NCBI GenBank assembly: GCA_910579495.1 | Contig: CAJTVD010000002.1 | Coordinates: 139,184 to 188,200, forward strand | DNA length: 49,017 nucleotides | Source of the DNA: an uncultured Lachnospiraceae bacterium | Lineage (GTDB): Bacteria > Bacillota > Clostridia > Lachnospirales > Lachnospiraceae | Reading direction: 5' to 3' | Part shown: positions 1-7,978 of the stretch, in pieces | Layout of the letters: each line of letters starts with the position of its first letter | Numbering within the stretch: the first letter of the stretch is position 1 | The notes under the pieces: generated by a model | Told to the model about the DNA's origin: nothing | Database searches by the model: none | Seen by the model: the letters and a program-made list of their open reading frames with translations, nothing else | Translations under genes and position numbers: made by a program

Positions 1-24
1 CCCCTGCCTCTTCCTCCAATATCT

Positions 25-465
25 TCAATCCATTTCTTTCGCCATAAACAAAACATGCCCGCAATCAACAAAGCCATTTTTTCTATAAAAGCCAGGGGCA
101 GGTGCATACTTATTAGTAGCCAAAGTTATCCCTGCAAATCCATTTTCCTTTACACACTTCTCAATCTGCCCCATTAGCATTGATCCATACCCCTTACGTT
201 GCAGCTCCGGTTTCACAAACATTTCCTCTACAAAAATTTCACTATTATTCCACCATACTTTTTCGTGTGCAAATATGCCGCCAATAATTTCTTTCCCATC
301 CTCTAAAACATAACCCACGAATTTTTCCATATTAAAAAAATCAGTAAGGTATTTTCCTGCAACTTTATCTGTCCAGTGGCACTGCCACATTTCATTATTG
401 TAAACACTGCACAAAATATCTGCACAAGCAGCTATGTCACTTTGTTCCATTTTCCGGATAATCAT
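25..465 (-). CDS. GNAT family N-acetyltransferase
   Basis: A 146-residue protein with the single-domain GNAT fold, expected to transfer an acetyl group from acetyl-CoA to an amine; the substrate cannot be told from sequence. The acetyl-CoA pyrophosphate loop is visible as QRKGYG at residues 89-94, preceded by the beta-4 strand VEEMFVKP, and the C-terminal GFYRKNGF is the usual motif-B end. The ATG at 465 is chosen because GGAGGA lies six bases upstream; the frame stays open back to 720 but that extension is not GNAT-like and runs into the HAD gene. It follows the HAD phosphatase gene after 181 bases. The only bases left of it in the window (1-24) hold no recognisable feature. Confidence 0.85.
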   Translation of the reverse strand: MIIRKMEQSDIAACADILCSVYNNEMWQCHWTDKVAGKYLTDFFNMEKFVGYVLEDGKEIIGGIFAHEKVWWNNSEIFVEEMFVKPELQRKGYGSMLMGQIEKCVKENGFAGITLATNKYAPAPGFYRKNGFVDCGHVLFMAKEMD

Positions 466-646
466 TTTATTCCTCCTAAAAATACATTCGTTTGTGCCAT
501 TTCCTGCATCACCTTTCAATTCCCTGCCTATGGCGCCCAGCTTCCTTCTTTCCAATATTCTGCTGCCACGCCTTCTGTCAAACCATACTTTCCACAGATA
601 TTTGAAGTCCTTTCTCCCTGCAGTTTTCCGTAAAATACTGTTAGAT

Positions 647-1459
647 TTATGTAACAAAATTCCGGGCAAGCCACTTAGCAACGCCATCTTCCTCGTTCGA
701 TAAAATAATATCTGTAGCATATTTTTTTAAATCTTTATGTGCATTTTCAACTGCATAACTTTCATCAGCCAATTCAAACATATCTACATCATTTTTTCCA
801 TCTCCAAAAGCAACTATTTTTTCACATCCCAATAATGCCTTTAATTGCCTTACCGCATTTGCTTTTGAGGCATTCAAAGGCATAATCTCCAGCCATTGTT
901 CGTTTGTATACATTTCAATCTGATACACACAATGAAATACGCCCTTATATTTTTCATACAATGGCTTAAGTTTGTACTGCTTATCTATACAAGTAATATA
1001 AAAAAGATTGCCTGATTTCAAATCAGTGGCTGCATTTACTGTATGAGTTCGGATATCTCCTTTCCTACTGGCAAGGAATGCCTGCATTCCCTCTGTACAC
1101 AATTCAGGCACAAATGAAAATTTCTCTTTTCCGTCAATATATGCATATACTATTGGATAAACTTTATTTTTAAATAAATCATCCAAAACTTCATACACGG
1201 AAGTCCCGAAATAGTTTGCAATCAGGATATCTTCCGTCACATTATCAACCACAAATGCCCCATTATATACAATTAACGGAATTTTACAGACGATTCCATC
1301 AGTTGCTTTTTTAGCAGTTATCAAAGACCGGGCAGTTGCATAGGAAAAAATCATCCCTCGTTCCGTCAATTCATTTATCACATTATTTGTAAAATTTGAA
1401 GTTCTCCCGTTATTTCTTAATAAAGTTCCATCCAGATCGGATACATATAAAGTTTTCAT
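647..1459 (-). CDS. Cof-type HAD-superfamily hydrolase
   Basis: A 270-residue haloacid dehalogenase-superfamily phosphatase of the Cof/YidA (subclass IIB) kind, which usually dephosphorylates sugar phosphates or nucleotides in the cytoplasm. Motif I is DLDGT at residues 8-12, with the nucleophile and general-acid aspartates, and the C-terminal FGDGKND plus ADESYAVENA supplies the Mg-binding acidic motif IV. The cap-domain insertion lies between them, and the length is normal for the family. The ATG at 1459 is the conserved-looking start, but no good ribosome binding site precedes it; an in-frame TTG at 1474 adds five residues and is possible. The gene is visibly AT-rich compared with the genes after 6.6 kb, which suggests an accessory region. 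The substrate is unknown. Confidence 0.85.
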   Translation of the reverse strand: MKTLYVSDLDGTLLRNNGRTSNFTNNVINELTERGMIFSYATARSLITAKKATDGIVCKIPLIVYNGAFVVDNVTEDILIANYFGTSVYEVLDDLFKNKVYPIVYAYIDGKEKFSFVPELCTEGMQAFLASRKGDIRTHTVNAATDLKSGNLFYITCIDKQYKLKPLYEKYKGVFHCVYQIEMYTNEQWLEIMPLNASKANAVRQLKALLGCEKIVAFGDGKNDVDMFELADESYAVENAHKDLKKYATDIILSNEEDGVAKWLARNFVT

Positions 1460-1605
1460 ATTTTCATTATGCAATTTTTTGCAGTAAACTACTTATCCTT
1501 TCAAATATTTGGTTTACCCTTCCAGCCTTACTCAAAACTTTACCCTTACTTATGGTACTGTTATCCATACCATACCCAAGTGCGGCAAATCTCGTAATAG
1601 TATAA

Positions 1606-1633
1606 CAGGCAGAACACGGAAATGCCCTGCCTG
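1606..1633 (-). terminator. possible hairpin after the first Rpn gene
   Basis: The arms CAGGCAG and CTGCCTG pair across a 14-base loop, just downstream of the Rpn stop on the minus strand. No clean U-run follows, so termination here is only a possibility. Confidence 0.3.
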
Positions 1634-1639
1634 GAATGT

Positions 1640-2599
1640 TTAGGTTATTTCTTTCAAGTACGTTTCTGCAGTTTCTTCTGTCAGGCCAAACTTTTCACAG
1701 ATTTGTTCCAGAATAACGTCACTTGATATTTGCAGTTCTCTCAGGGTTAAAATCATAGCTGTTATTCCTTTATCAATCCCCTTTTGGATCCCTCTCTCCT
1801 CTACTCCTTTGCTCAAATTACACATAAGCGACACCTCACTTTCCAAGGCTAAAGTCATTTTTATTTGGAAATCTTCCTCCAATATCTGGCATTTATCCTG
1901 TGGATCTGTTTCTGCGGACAGAAGCACATTCAGCAATTTCAGTAAATCCGTGCCCGAATCCTCCTCTTTCCCAAGGCAAACCATAACTGCCGCCATCAAA
2001 TCGTAATCCGCTTTCCGTTCCTTTACATCTCCCACCAGGTTTTCTTCCACAATGTGATAACGGGTTATGCTGTTTTCACGGTTCTTTGGCGGGTTCATAC
2101 AGATCCATATGCTGTATACCTTTTTGATCTTCTCATAGTGGGAATTTATAAACTCTGTCCCATATTGGGCGGATACCATACGGCTGCAGTAATAGATCCC
2201 CCTCTTTATCAGCGGATAGCCCGGATAAAAGTCATTTTGGGCTTCTATATTGATAATTAAACGCATTAATTCCCCGGATACAGGGGCTGTTGCAAGGAAC
2301 CGGATATCATAGGTAACTGTCCCCTCCGTCAGGGAAGTATCCTGGCTCCCGGCTCCCTGTATCATAGAAGCACGGTTGGATTCATCCGGGGCAACTGCCA
2401 CCTCACCTACCTGTGGTATGCCTTCAATATATTTCCCTGCAATCTCGTCTACATTACAATCACGGTATTCTTCCAGGCAGCTCTTCATAATCCATGCCAA
2501 AATAACCTTTTCTGAAAGCAGCCGTTTACAGGCCGCATCATAGCTGGCTTTCTCATCAGCCACACGGATATTTTTTGCTAGGGTAGTATCTGTATTCAT
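1640..2599 (-). CDS. Rpn family PD-(D/E)XK nuclease / putative transposase
   Basis: A 319-residue protein of the recombination-promoting nuclease (Rpn, PD-(D/E)XK transposase) family, whose E. coli members are DNA endonucleases that stimulate RecA-independent recombination. The catalytic core is visible as Asp98 (TYDIRF), then Glu119-x-Gln121 (INIEAQND), followed by YPGYPLIKRGIYYCSR, the typical family motif. A charged linker RGIQKGIDKG leads to a small helical C-terminal domain of the kind that varies between Rpn paralogs. The start at 2599 is supported by AGGAGGT about eight bases upstream. The gene is bracketed by direct repeats (1566-1584 and 2675-2693). A second, distant Rpn gene lies at 32081-32950. 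Confidence 0.85.
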   Translation of the reverse strand: MNTDTTLAKNIRVADEKASYDAACKRLLSEKVILAWIMKSCLEEYRDCNVDEIAGKYIEGIPQVGEVAVAPDESNRASMIQGAGSQDTSLTEGTVTYDIRFLATAPVSGELMRLIINIEAQNDFYPGYPLIKRGIYYCSRMVSAQYGTEFINSHYEKIKKVYSIWICMNPPKNRENSITRYHIVEENLVGDVKERKADYDLMAAVMVCLGKEEDSGTDLLKLLNVLLSAETDPQDKCQILEEDFQIKMTLALESEVSLMCNLSKGVEERGIQKGIDKGITAMILTLRELQISSDVILEQICEKFGLTEETAETYLKEIT

Positions 2600-2703
2600 G
2601 TCCCCACCTCCTGCCTTTATTGGTATTTTATCATATTTCTTACTAACAGGCCACTATATTTATCAGTCTTTCAACATAACATACCCAAGTGCGTAAGCAC
2701 AAT

Positions 2704-3648
2704 TTACCAATCATATTCATCACTTTGACACATATATCCCTTTTCATACACATCATAATTCTGCCGTTCATCCAAAACAACAGTTCCATTCCGTTCCATA
2801 AGTATAGAATAATAGTATAAAACGTCTGAATTAGTAGTTATAACGTAGTTTACATATATAATTCCATTATCACATTTGAAATAACTATAATCAAAATGGC
2901 TTCCTACATTCAAATCGACGCTATTCAAACTTTGTTTACTATCTTCTTTTATGGCAGCTTCTACCTCATCTCTGGCAGTCTGTGCATTCTCATATGAGAG
3001 AAAGTCTTCTTCTGTTATTTCCTTTACATCATAATTTTGGTAACTCTGTTTATTATGATCCCAATATAAATAATACCTTTGCCATATCCTGCCCCCTGTA
3101 CTATTGCTAATGAAAGACCTGACTGATGCCAATAATCCATTATCAATAAAACATGAACTGGAAGTCTCAAGAACCAATTGAGGCTTATGATCATTTACTG
3201 CCCAAATATAAGATTTGGCAGATCCCTGTAATTTGGAGCTGATATTTAACAGCAGATGATTATTCTCTCCGATAATTACTGGTTCAAACACGGATGTTTC
3301 AATCTTATCCATTAATAAAATACTATCTTGTCTATTCGCATACCATAATGCACCTTGAAACATCGTATCTCCAAACTCCTCTACCACCTCACCGGTAAAT
3401 ACATATGCATAAGAATCTTCTTCATTTGAGCCAATGAAGTCATAAAATGCAAAAACAGGTTGTTCTGTTTTCTCTTGAACTACCCTTTTTAACTGTTCTT
3501 CAAAATCTTCCTCATACAATATTTCGAATTGAGCCGCATTCTCATCTATAACATTCTCATTTAAAACGTTTTCATTATTATTGGATATATTGCAAGATGT
3601 TGATAAAAGAACCATTGTTATTATCAACAAAATTTTATTTATTCTCAT
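2704..3648 (-). CDS. predicted lipoprotein of unknown function
   Basis: A 314-residue secreted lipoprotein. The N-terminus has MRINK, a hydrophobic stretch and the lipobox LSTSC, with Cys19 as the predicted lipidation site. An Asn/Glu-rich linker follows, then a globular domain I do not recognise that contains many Tyr and Trp residues. The ATG at 3648 is preferred over an upstream TTG at 3663 because GGAGG lies five bases before it. The gene is AT-rich. It has its own possible promoter and is separated from rlmH by a terminator hairpin, so it is probably monocistronic. No catalytic motif is evident. Confidence 0.75.
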   Translation of the reverse strand: MRINKILLIITMVLLSTSCNISNNNENVLNENVIDENAAQFEILYEEDFEEQLKRVVQEKTEQPVFAFYDFIGSNEEDSYAYVFTGEVVEEFGDTMFQGALWYANRQDSILLMDKIETSVFEPVIIGENNHLLLNISSKLQGSAKSYIWAVNDHKPQLVLETSSSCFIDNGLLASVRSFISNSTGGRIWQRYYLYWDHNKQSYQNYDVKEITEEDFLSYENAQTARDEVEAAIKEDSKQSLNSVDLNVGSHFDYSYFKCDNGIIYVNYVITTNSDVLYYYSILMERNGTVVLDERQNYDVYEKGYMCQSDEYDW

Positions 3649-3695
3649 AAAGCCTCCACGCAAAAGGAACTTTTCCCGGATTACTCATCTGGCAT

Positions 3696-3725
3696 ATAGA
3701 GTTTTCCATTACACCTGTTAAGTAT
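3696..3725 (-). promoter_or_regulatory. possible promoter of the lipoprotein gene
   Basis: On the minus strand a TTAACA -35-like box is followed after 17 bases by TATATG, ending about 48 bases upstream of the ATG. The boxes are imperfect, so this is a tentative sigma-A-type assignment. Confidence 0.35.
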
Positions 3726-3734
3726 AGATAACTA

Positions 3735-3774
3735 TAAAACGCCCCATGGAAGGTACCTATTTACTCCCATGGGG
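3735..3774 (-). terminator. intrinsic terminator after rlmH
   Basis: The minus-strand RNA can form CCCCATGG/CCATGGGG around an approximately 17-base loop, followed by CGUUUUAU. It lies 65 bases past the rlmH stop and closes the zinc-ribbon protein/rlmH transcript. Confidence 0.65.
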
Positions 3775-3838
3775 GCTGCCCTGTGATGTCTAACTGTTAA
3801 ATCTCATGCATTAACTACGTTTCTATAAAATTTCGCAC

Positions 3839-4318
3839 TTACTTGTGATATGGCTCCCCTCTGTTAATCCGGTAACTTCTATAAATTTGTTCCAATAAAA
3901 TTACACGCATCAATTGATGGGGAAACGTCATATTTGAAAAACTCAGCCTTTCATGGCAGGACTGAAGCACATTTCCATGAAGCCCCAGGGAACCTCCGAT
4001 AATGAACTGGATATGGCTTTTTCCCTGAATGGCCAGTTGATTTAGGTAACGCGAAAAGGATACTGAATCAAGCTGGCTCCCCTGTATCTCCAATGCAAAT
4101 ACAAAGGCATCCTCTTTGATATGCTTCAGTATCCTGTCCCCTTCCTTCGCTTTGACCTGCTCCTCCAATGCTGGCGGGGCGTTATCAGGCGTCTTCTCGT
4201 CCGTGACCTCAATGACCTCCAGCCTGCAATACCTGCTAAGGCGCTTTTCGTATTCGGAAACCGCCTTCCTGTAAAAATCTTCTTTGATTTTGCCAACGCA
4301 AATAACCGTTATCTTCAT
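3839..4318 (-). CDS. rlmH: 23S rRNA (pseudouridine-1915-N3)-methyltransferase RlmH
   Basis: A 159-residue SPOUT-class methyltransferase, exactly the usual RlmH length, which methylates N3 of pseudouridine 1915 in helix 69 of 23S rRNA on the assembled 70S ribosome using SAM. Diagnostic segments are the N-terminal MKITVICVGKIKE, the SAM-knot glycine stretch IIGGSLGL and the C-terminal HQLMRVILLEQIYRS...GEPYHK, which is near invariant in the family. The ATG at 4318 has GGCGG just upstream; an in-frame extension to 4354 would overlap the previous gene and is not conserved. It lies 32 bases after the zinc-ribbon membrane protein gene and is probably cotranscribed with it. Confidence 0.96.
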   Translation of the reverse strand: MKITVICVGKIKEDFYRKAVSEYEKRLSRYCRLEVIEVTDEKTPDNAPPALEEQVKAKEGDRILKHIKEDAFVFALEIQGSQLDSVSFSRYLNQLAIQGKSHIQFIIGGSLGLHGNVLQSCHERLSFSNMTFPHQLMRVILLEQIYRSYRINRGEPYHK

Positions 4319-4350
4319 TTTTCCGCCCAGCCGCAGTAAAGAGTAAAGCC

Positions 4351-5064
4351 TCAAACTGCCGCACTGGTATCATCCTCCTCAAAAATATCCGGGTAAACCT
4401 CCTCTATCAGCCTGTCCAGATAGCCCTCGTCCAGATTCACAAACTGCTTCTGGATAGCCCCTTTCATATAATCAAAGCGCTGAAAATATTTTAGTTCCTC
4501 CTGTTGCCCGGAAATGCCCAGCAGGCTGTCAATGTCCTCCTTTTTCAGGTTCTCCAGGCACCACTTTCTGATTTCCATAGTCAGGTTATTTTCTTTATGC
4601 GCTTTTTTGGTTAAAATTCTGGAGTTTTTCATGGAGACAATTCCCATAATGATAAATAGAATAAAAAGAACTCCCATAACACCTGTAACCATATATTTAT
4701 TGGTTAGGGACATATCAATCCTGAGCACATCAAAGAAAAACAGCGCGATAACCACAAGCCCAACGCCTCCCACAAACAAAAGCGTGTAGGCTGATGTCCT
4801 GTTATCTTCTGCTTTCTCTTCATTATTCACATATACCGGATGGTACTGGTGGGAGGCTTTCTCCCCTTCATCATAAAAAGCCTCTCCCAGCCCCTCCGGG
4901 ACCAATTCCCTTTCTATGGCATTTTGCATCGCCGCTATATCTACCGAAATTTCTTTTTCCTGGGCACCCTCTTCTATTAAAGACGCAACCAGTTCACAGC
5001 CGCAGTCTGCACAAACCTTAACGCCCTCCACATACTCACTTTTACACTTTGGACACCACGCCAT
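4351..5064 (-). CDS. zinc-ribbon double-TM membrane protein, unknown function
   Basis: A 237-residue protein. The N-terminus is a compact zinc ribbon with CPKC at residues 4-7 and CADC at 18-21, followed by an acidic linker. Two hydrophobic segments at about 93-112 and 124-143 should be transmembrane helices, and a soluble C-terminal tail of about 90 residues is rich in Lys, Glu and Asp. The start is set by AGGAGG about ten bases upstream. It immediately precedes rlmH (gap 32 bases). Small zinc-ribbon membrane proteins of this layout are common in Lachnospiraceae, but I know of no assigned role. The ribbon may bind nucleic acid or a protein; that is inference. Confidence 0.75.
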   Translation of the reverse strand: MAWCPKCKSEYVEGVKVCADCGCELVASLIEEGAQEKEISVDIAAMQNAIERELVPEGLGEAFYDEGEKASHQYHPVYVNNEEKAEDNRTSAYTLLFVGGVGLVVIALFFFDVLRIDMSLTNKYMVTGVMGVLFILFIIMGIVSMKNSRILTKKAHKENNLTMEIRKWCLENLKKEDIDSLLGISGQQEELKYFQRFDYMKGAIQKQFVNLDEGYLDRLIEEVYPDIFEEDDTSAAV

Positions 5065-5173
5065 TAATAATTACCTCCTTTGTCCCCCTTTTTTACATTT
5101 TACTACGGATTGACAAAGGTTTCTACTGGGAATATGACAAATATTATATAATTTTTACGATTTTGGCAACTGT

Positions 5174-6268
5174 TTAAGGCAAATTTTTAGAAATCAAACA
5201 GCGTACCCTGATGTTCTGGTTATCCTTCGGCTGCATCCAGAAATAATTATCAGGATTATTGGCATCCACATAAACTGTCCGGTTGCCTTTTTTATCCTTG
5301 TTTTCGCTCTGGTAGATCCAGGCACCTTTTTCTGCTTTTGCATTCCACTCTAAATACTGCCCATCGGCTGTGGTACTGGTCATATAAAAATCCCCATGAA
5401 CCATCGCCCCCGAATAACTCCCTATCAGATTGGCTATATAATATTTATTTTTTTCCATAAGAGGTGTGTTAAAATCGTAATGCTCCGAGCCTTCCCCGTC
5501 AGGCAGGTCGTTGGCCCAATTCCCTGTATACTGATGATAAGTATATAATTGGTCTGAACCGGAAATAGAAGGCATATGATAGTGGATCCAGGTCCCGCTG
5601 CCGCTCCTTACGCCCCCTTTCCAATCCCCATAATAGTACTGGTTGTCCGCATATACTGCAACCCCTTTTCCATTGGGCTTCCCGCTGCTGTCACTGTCCC
5701 CATAGTAGTAGAAATCACTTGTCCCCTTAAGGCTCCACGACATGGCTATATAATGGTCAAGGAATGCCAGGTCGTCAATAGCTTTCTGGTTACTGTCCTC
5801 CCAATATGCCATCATATCTTTTAGCTGTTCTTCTTTGTGATAGGTTATTTTACTGTAATCCTTATTCACAGGTTTGGGCGATGGGGTGGGGCTTGGCGTG
5901 AAGGTCTGGGTTTCATCCCCCTGGCCGCTTTCTCCTTCTGGCTGGGGCTGCCCGTTTCCTTCCTGGCTGCCTGGTGTCTCCTGGGGCTGCTGTGTCTTTT
6001 CTGGTTCTTTTTCTTTGTCTGTTACCACAGAAGAGGAATTTACAGGTGCCTCCCCCTCCGGCGCTTTGGATTCCTTATTTTCATCTGCATAATCCATAAT
6101 GCTCTGCTGCAGGTTATCAGAATCCTCCTTACCCTTTTTTCCAATATTAGAAATAAGCGTAATGGCAAGGATTATGATTACCAGTACAAAGGGAATTACT
6201 GTCACCAGTATTTTGGCCCTCTCCGCACCTTTGTTTTCATCCTCATCTTCATCATAAAGCTTTTTCAT
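5174..6268 (-). CDS. membrane-anchored MORN-repeat protein
   Basis: A 364-residue protein with a short acidic cytoplasmic N-terminus, one hydrophobic segment at about 20-41, and a long low-complexity linker rich in Pro, Glu, Gln and Thr (about 75-150). The extracellular domain contains MORN-like units: FYYYGDSDSSGKPNGKG, YYYGDWKGGVRSGSG and YTGNWANDLPDGEG fit the consensus Y-x-G-x-W-x-x-G-x-x-x-G-x-G. MORN repeats form beta-hairpin ladders used for protein or membrane contact; in bacteria they are mostly uncharacterised. AGGGAGAG precedes the ATG. The neighbours, rlmH on one side and nfnB on the other, give no functional clue. Confidence 0.75.
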   Translation of the reverse strand: MKKLYDEDEDENKGAERAKILVTVIPFVLVIIILAITLISNIGKKGKEDSDNLQQSIMDYADENKESKAPEGEAPVNSSSVVTDKEKEPEKTQQPQETPGSQEGNGQPQPEGESGQGDETQTFTPSPTPSPKPVNKDYSKITYHKEEQLKDMMAYWEDSNQKAIDDLAFLDHYIAMSWSLKGTSDFYYYGDSDSSGKPNGKGVAVYADNQYYYGDWKGGVRSGSGTWIHYHMPSISGSDQLYTYHQYTGNWANDLPDGEGSEHYDFNTPLMEKNKYYIANLIGSYSGAMVHGDFYMTSTTADGQYLEWNAKAEKGAWIYQSENKDKKGNRTVYVDANNPDNYFWMQPKDNQNIRVRCLISKNLP

Positions 6269-6440
6269 TTTTCTCTCCCTGCGTATCTCATTTTCTATCT
6301 GTAACTATATAAAAAATTTTTTAATTTCAGTTATGGGAAATTATTAATTATTTCTTAGTTTCTTTGCCCATAAACCTCTCCCCACTTATCCTCTGCCGCC
6401 CCCTGTCAGTTTCATTTAAACACAGACACTGCCACACCTG

Positions 6441-6534
6441 GCGGATCTGCTTATTGTAACAAACGCCGTCGCGCTTCGCGGATCTGCTTTTTGTAACAAA
6501 CGCCGTCGCGTTCCGCGGGCCGGCTTATTGTAAC
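6441..6534. repeat. 37-bp tandem repeat, about 2.5 units
   Basis: Units begin at 6441, 6478 and 6515 (period 37), each with the core CTTATTGTAACAAACGCCG or a close variant, followed by a small CGCG/CGCG-type stem. The third unit is cut short after CTTATTGTAAC. The same unit with the same period occurs at 42807-42863. Confidence 0.8.
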
Positions 6535-6540
6535 CGAATA

Positions 6541-6560
6541 CCCCGCCGGAACCGGCGGGG
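6541..6560 (-). terminator. GC-rich palindrome after nfnB, possible terminator
   Basis: CCCCGCCGGAACCGGCGGGG is a perfect 20-nt palindrome 32 bases past the nfnB stop. It would form a very stable hairpin, but no U-run follows on the minus strand. It may be a transcript 3' end stabiliser or part of the neighbouring repeat element rather than a true intrinsic terminator. Confidence 0.4.
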
Positions 6561-6592
6561 GATTATATTAACATAACAATGGCGCTGAAAGC

Positions 6593-7978
6593 CTATTTGT
6601 TTTTCAGGTAGCCGTCAATTCCTCTGGCTCCCGCACGCCCTGCGCCCATGGCAAGGATTACGGTTGCCGCTCCCGTAACTGCGTCTCCCCCTGCGTAGAC
6701 CCCTTCCTTGGTGGTCTTTCCAAATTCCTCATCTGCAACGATGCATTTCCACTTATTTACCTCCAGCCCCTGGGTGGTAGAGGAAATCAATGGATTGGGA
6801 GAAGTTCCCAGGGACATGATCACTGTATCCGCCTCAATCACAAACTCTGACCCGGGCACTTCCACCGGGCGTCTCCTGCCGGAATCATCCGGTTCCCCAA
6901 GTTCCATGCGGATGCACTTCATGCCTTTAACCCAGCCCTTCTCATCTGCCAGGATCTCCACTGGGTTAGTAAGTAAGTCAAAAATAATCCCCTCTTCTTT
7001 GGCATGGTGTACCTCTTCCACACGGGCAGGGAGTTCCTCTTCACTCCTGCGGTACACAATATGTACCTCCGCCCCAAGGCGCAGGGCGGTTCTCGCCGCA
7101 TCCATGGCAACATTGCCGCCGCCTACCACTGCCACCTTCTGCCCCCTCATGATGGGGGTATTGGCGTTTTCGTCAAAGGCTTTCATCAGGTTGCTTCTTG
7201 TAAGGTATTCGTTGGCGGAAAATACGCCGTTTGCCTGTTCCCCGGGAATCCCCATAAATTTGGGCAGTCCCGCCCCTGAACCGATAAATACGGCGTCAAA
7301 GCCTTCCTCTGAGAGCAGTTCGTCAATGGTGACTGATTTGCCCACCACCACATTTGTCTCTATGTGGACGCCAAGGGATTTTACATTTTCAATTTCCTTC
7401 GCCACCACAGCGGATTTGGGAAGACGGAATTCCGGAATCCCATACACCAGCACCCCTCCCGGTTCATGGAGGGCTTCAAATATGGTTACCTCATAACCCA
7501 GCCTGGCAAGATCCCCGGCACAGGTAAGCCCCGCAGGGCCGGAACCGATTACTGCCACCTTTTTTCCGTTCTTTTCCTTTGCCCCCTGGGGCTTTATCCC
7601 CTCTTCCATGGCCCAGTCTGCCACAAAGCGCTCCAGTTTTCCAATGGAAACCGGCTCTCCCTTAATGCCCCTGATACATTTACCCTCGCACTGGCTCTCC
7701 TGGGGGCAGACTCTGCCGCAAACTGCCGGAAGAGCGGAGGAAGCGCTGATCACCTGATAAGCCGCCGCCACATCCCCTTCTTTTACTTTTTCAATAAAAC
7801 CAGGAATATCAATTGCCACAGGACAGCCCTTAATACATTGGGCATTTTTGCAGTTGATACACCTTGCCGCTTCTTCCATTGCTTCTTCTTTATTATAACC
7901 CAGGCAGACCTCTTCAAAATTCGCTGCCCGCTCTTTGGCATCCTGTTCCCTTACCGGGACCTTCTTTAATACGTCCAT
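6593..7978 (-). CDS. nfnB: NfnB, large subunit of bifurcating Fd:NADP transhydrogenase
   Basis: A 461-residue flavoprotein homologous to the small subunit of glutamate synthase. With NfnA it forms the cytoplasmic NADH-dependent reduced ferredoxin:NADP oxidoreductase, coupling NADPH to NADH plus reduced ferredoxin by flavin-based bifurcation. The N-terminal cysteines at 40, 43, 48, 52 and 87, 91, 97, 101 fit two [4Fe-4S] clusters. The FAD Rossmann motif GSGPAG is at about 145-150, and the NADPH-binding GGGNVAMDAA follows about 140 residues later. It starts inside the nfnA stop (TAATG, one-base overlap), a sign of translational coupling. Database annotation often calls this gltA or gltD; the adjacent NfnA partner and the absence of a large glutamate synthase subunit nearby argue for Nfn. 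Confidence 0.9.
   Translation of the reverse strand: MDVLKKVPVREQDAKERAANFEEVCLGYNKEEAMEEAARCINCKNAQCIKGCPVAIDIPGFIEKVKEGDVAAAYQVISASSALPAVCGRVCPQESQCEGKCIRGIKGEPVSIGKLERFVADWAMEEGIKPQGAKEKNGKKVAVIGSGPAGLTCAGDLARLGYEVTIFEALHEPGGVLVYGIPEFRLPKSAVVAKEIENVKSLGVHIETNVVVGKSVTIDELLSEEGFDAVFIGSGAGLPKFMGIPGEQANGVFSANEYLTRSNLMKAFDENANTPIMRGQKVAVVGGGNVAMDAARTALRLGAEVHIVYRRSEEELPARVEEVHHAKEEGIIFDLLTNPVEILADEKGWVKGMKCIRMELGEPDDSGRRRPVEVPGSEFVIEADTVIMSLGTSPNPLISSTTQGLEVNKWKCIVADEEFGKTTKEGVYAGGDAVTGAATVILAMGAGRAGARGIDGYLKNK

Larger units (their letters stand above)
1566..2693. repeat. 19-nt direct repeats flanking the first Rpn gene
   Basis: The 14-mer CATACCCAAGTGCG occurs at 1571-1584 and again in the same orientation at 2680-2693. 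With the five bases before it (CATAC versus CATAA) the match extends to 18 of 19. The two copies bracket the Rpn nuclease gene with only 55 and 75 bases to spare. The coordinates given span both copies and the enclosed gene. Confidence 0.7.
6269..6592. other. intergenic region with 37-bp repeats and a GC palindrome
   Basis: No gene is seen between the MORN gene start and the nfnB stop. The left part is AT-rich and probably holds the MORN gene promoter, though no clear -35/-10 pair stands out. The right part holds a 37-bp tandem repeat and a 20-nt palindrome, listed separately. Confidence 0.7.

Noticed and set aside
466..720. In-frame N-terminal extension of the GNAT protein
   Set aside because: It overlaps the HAD gene and has no GNAT-like sequence, and a strong GGAGGA marks the later ATG.
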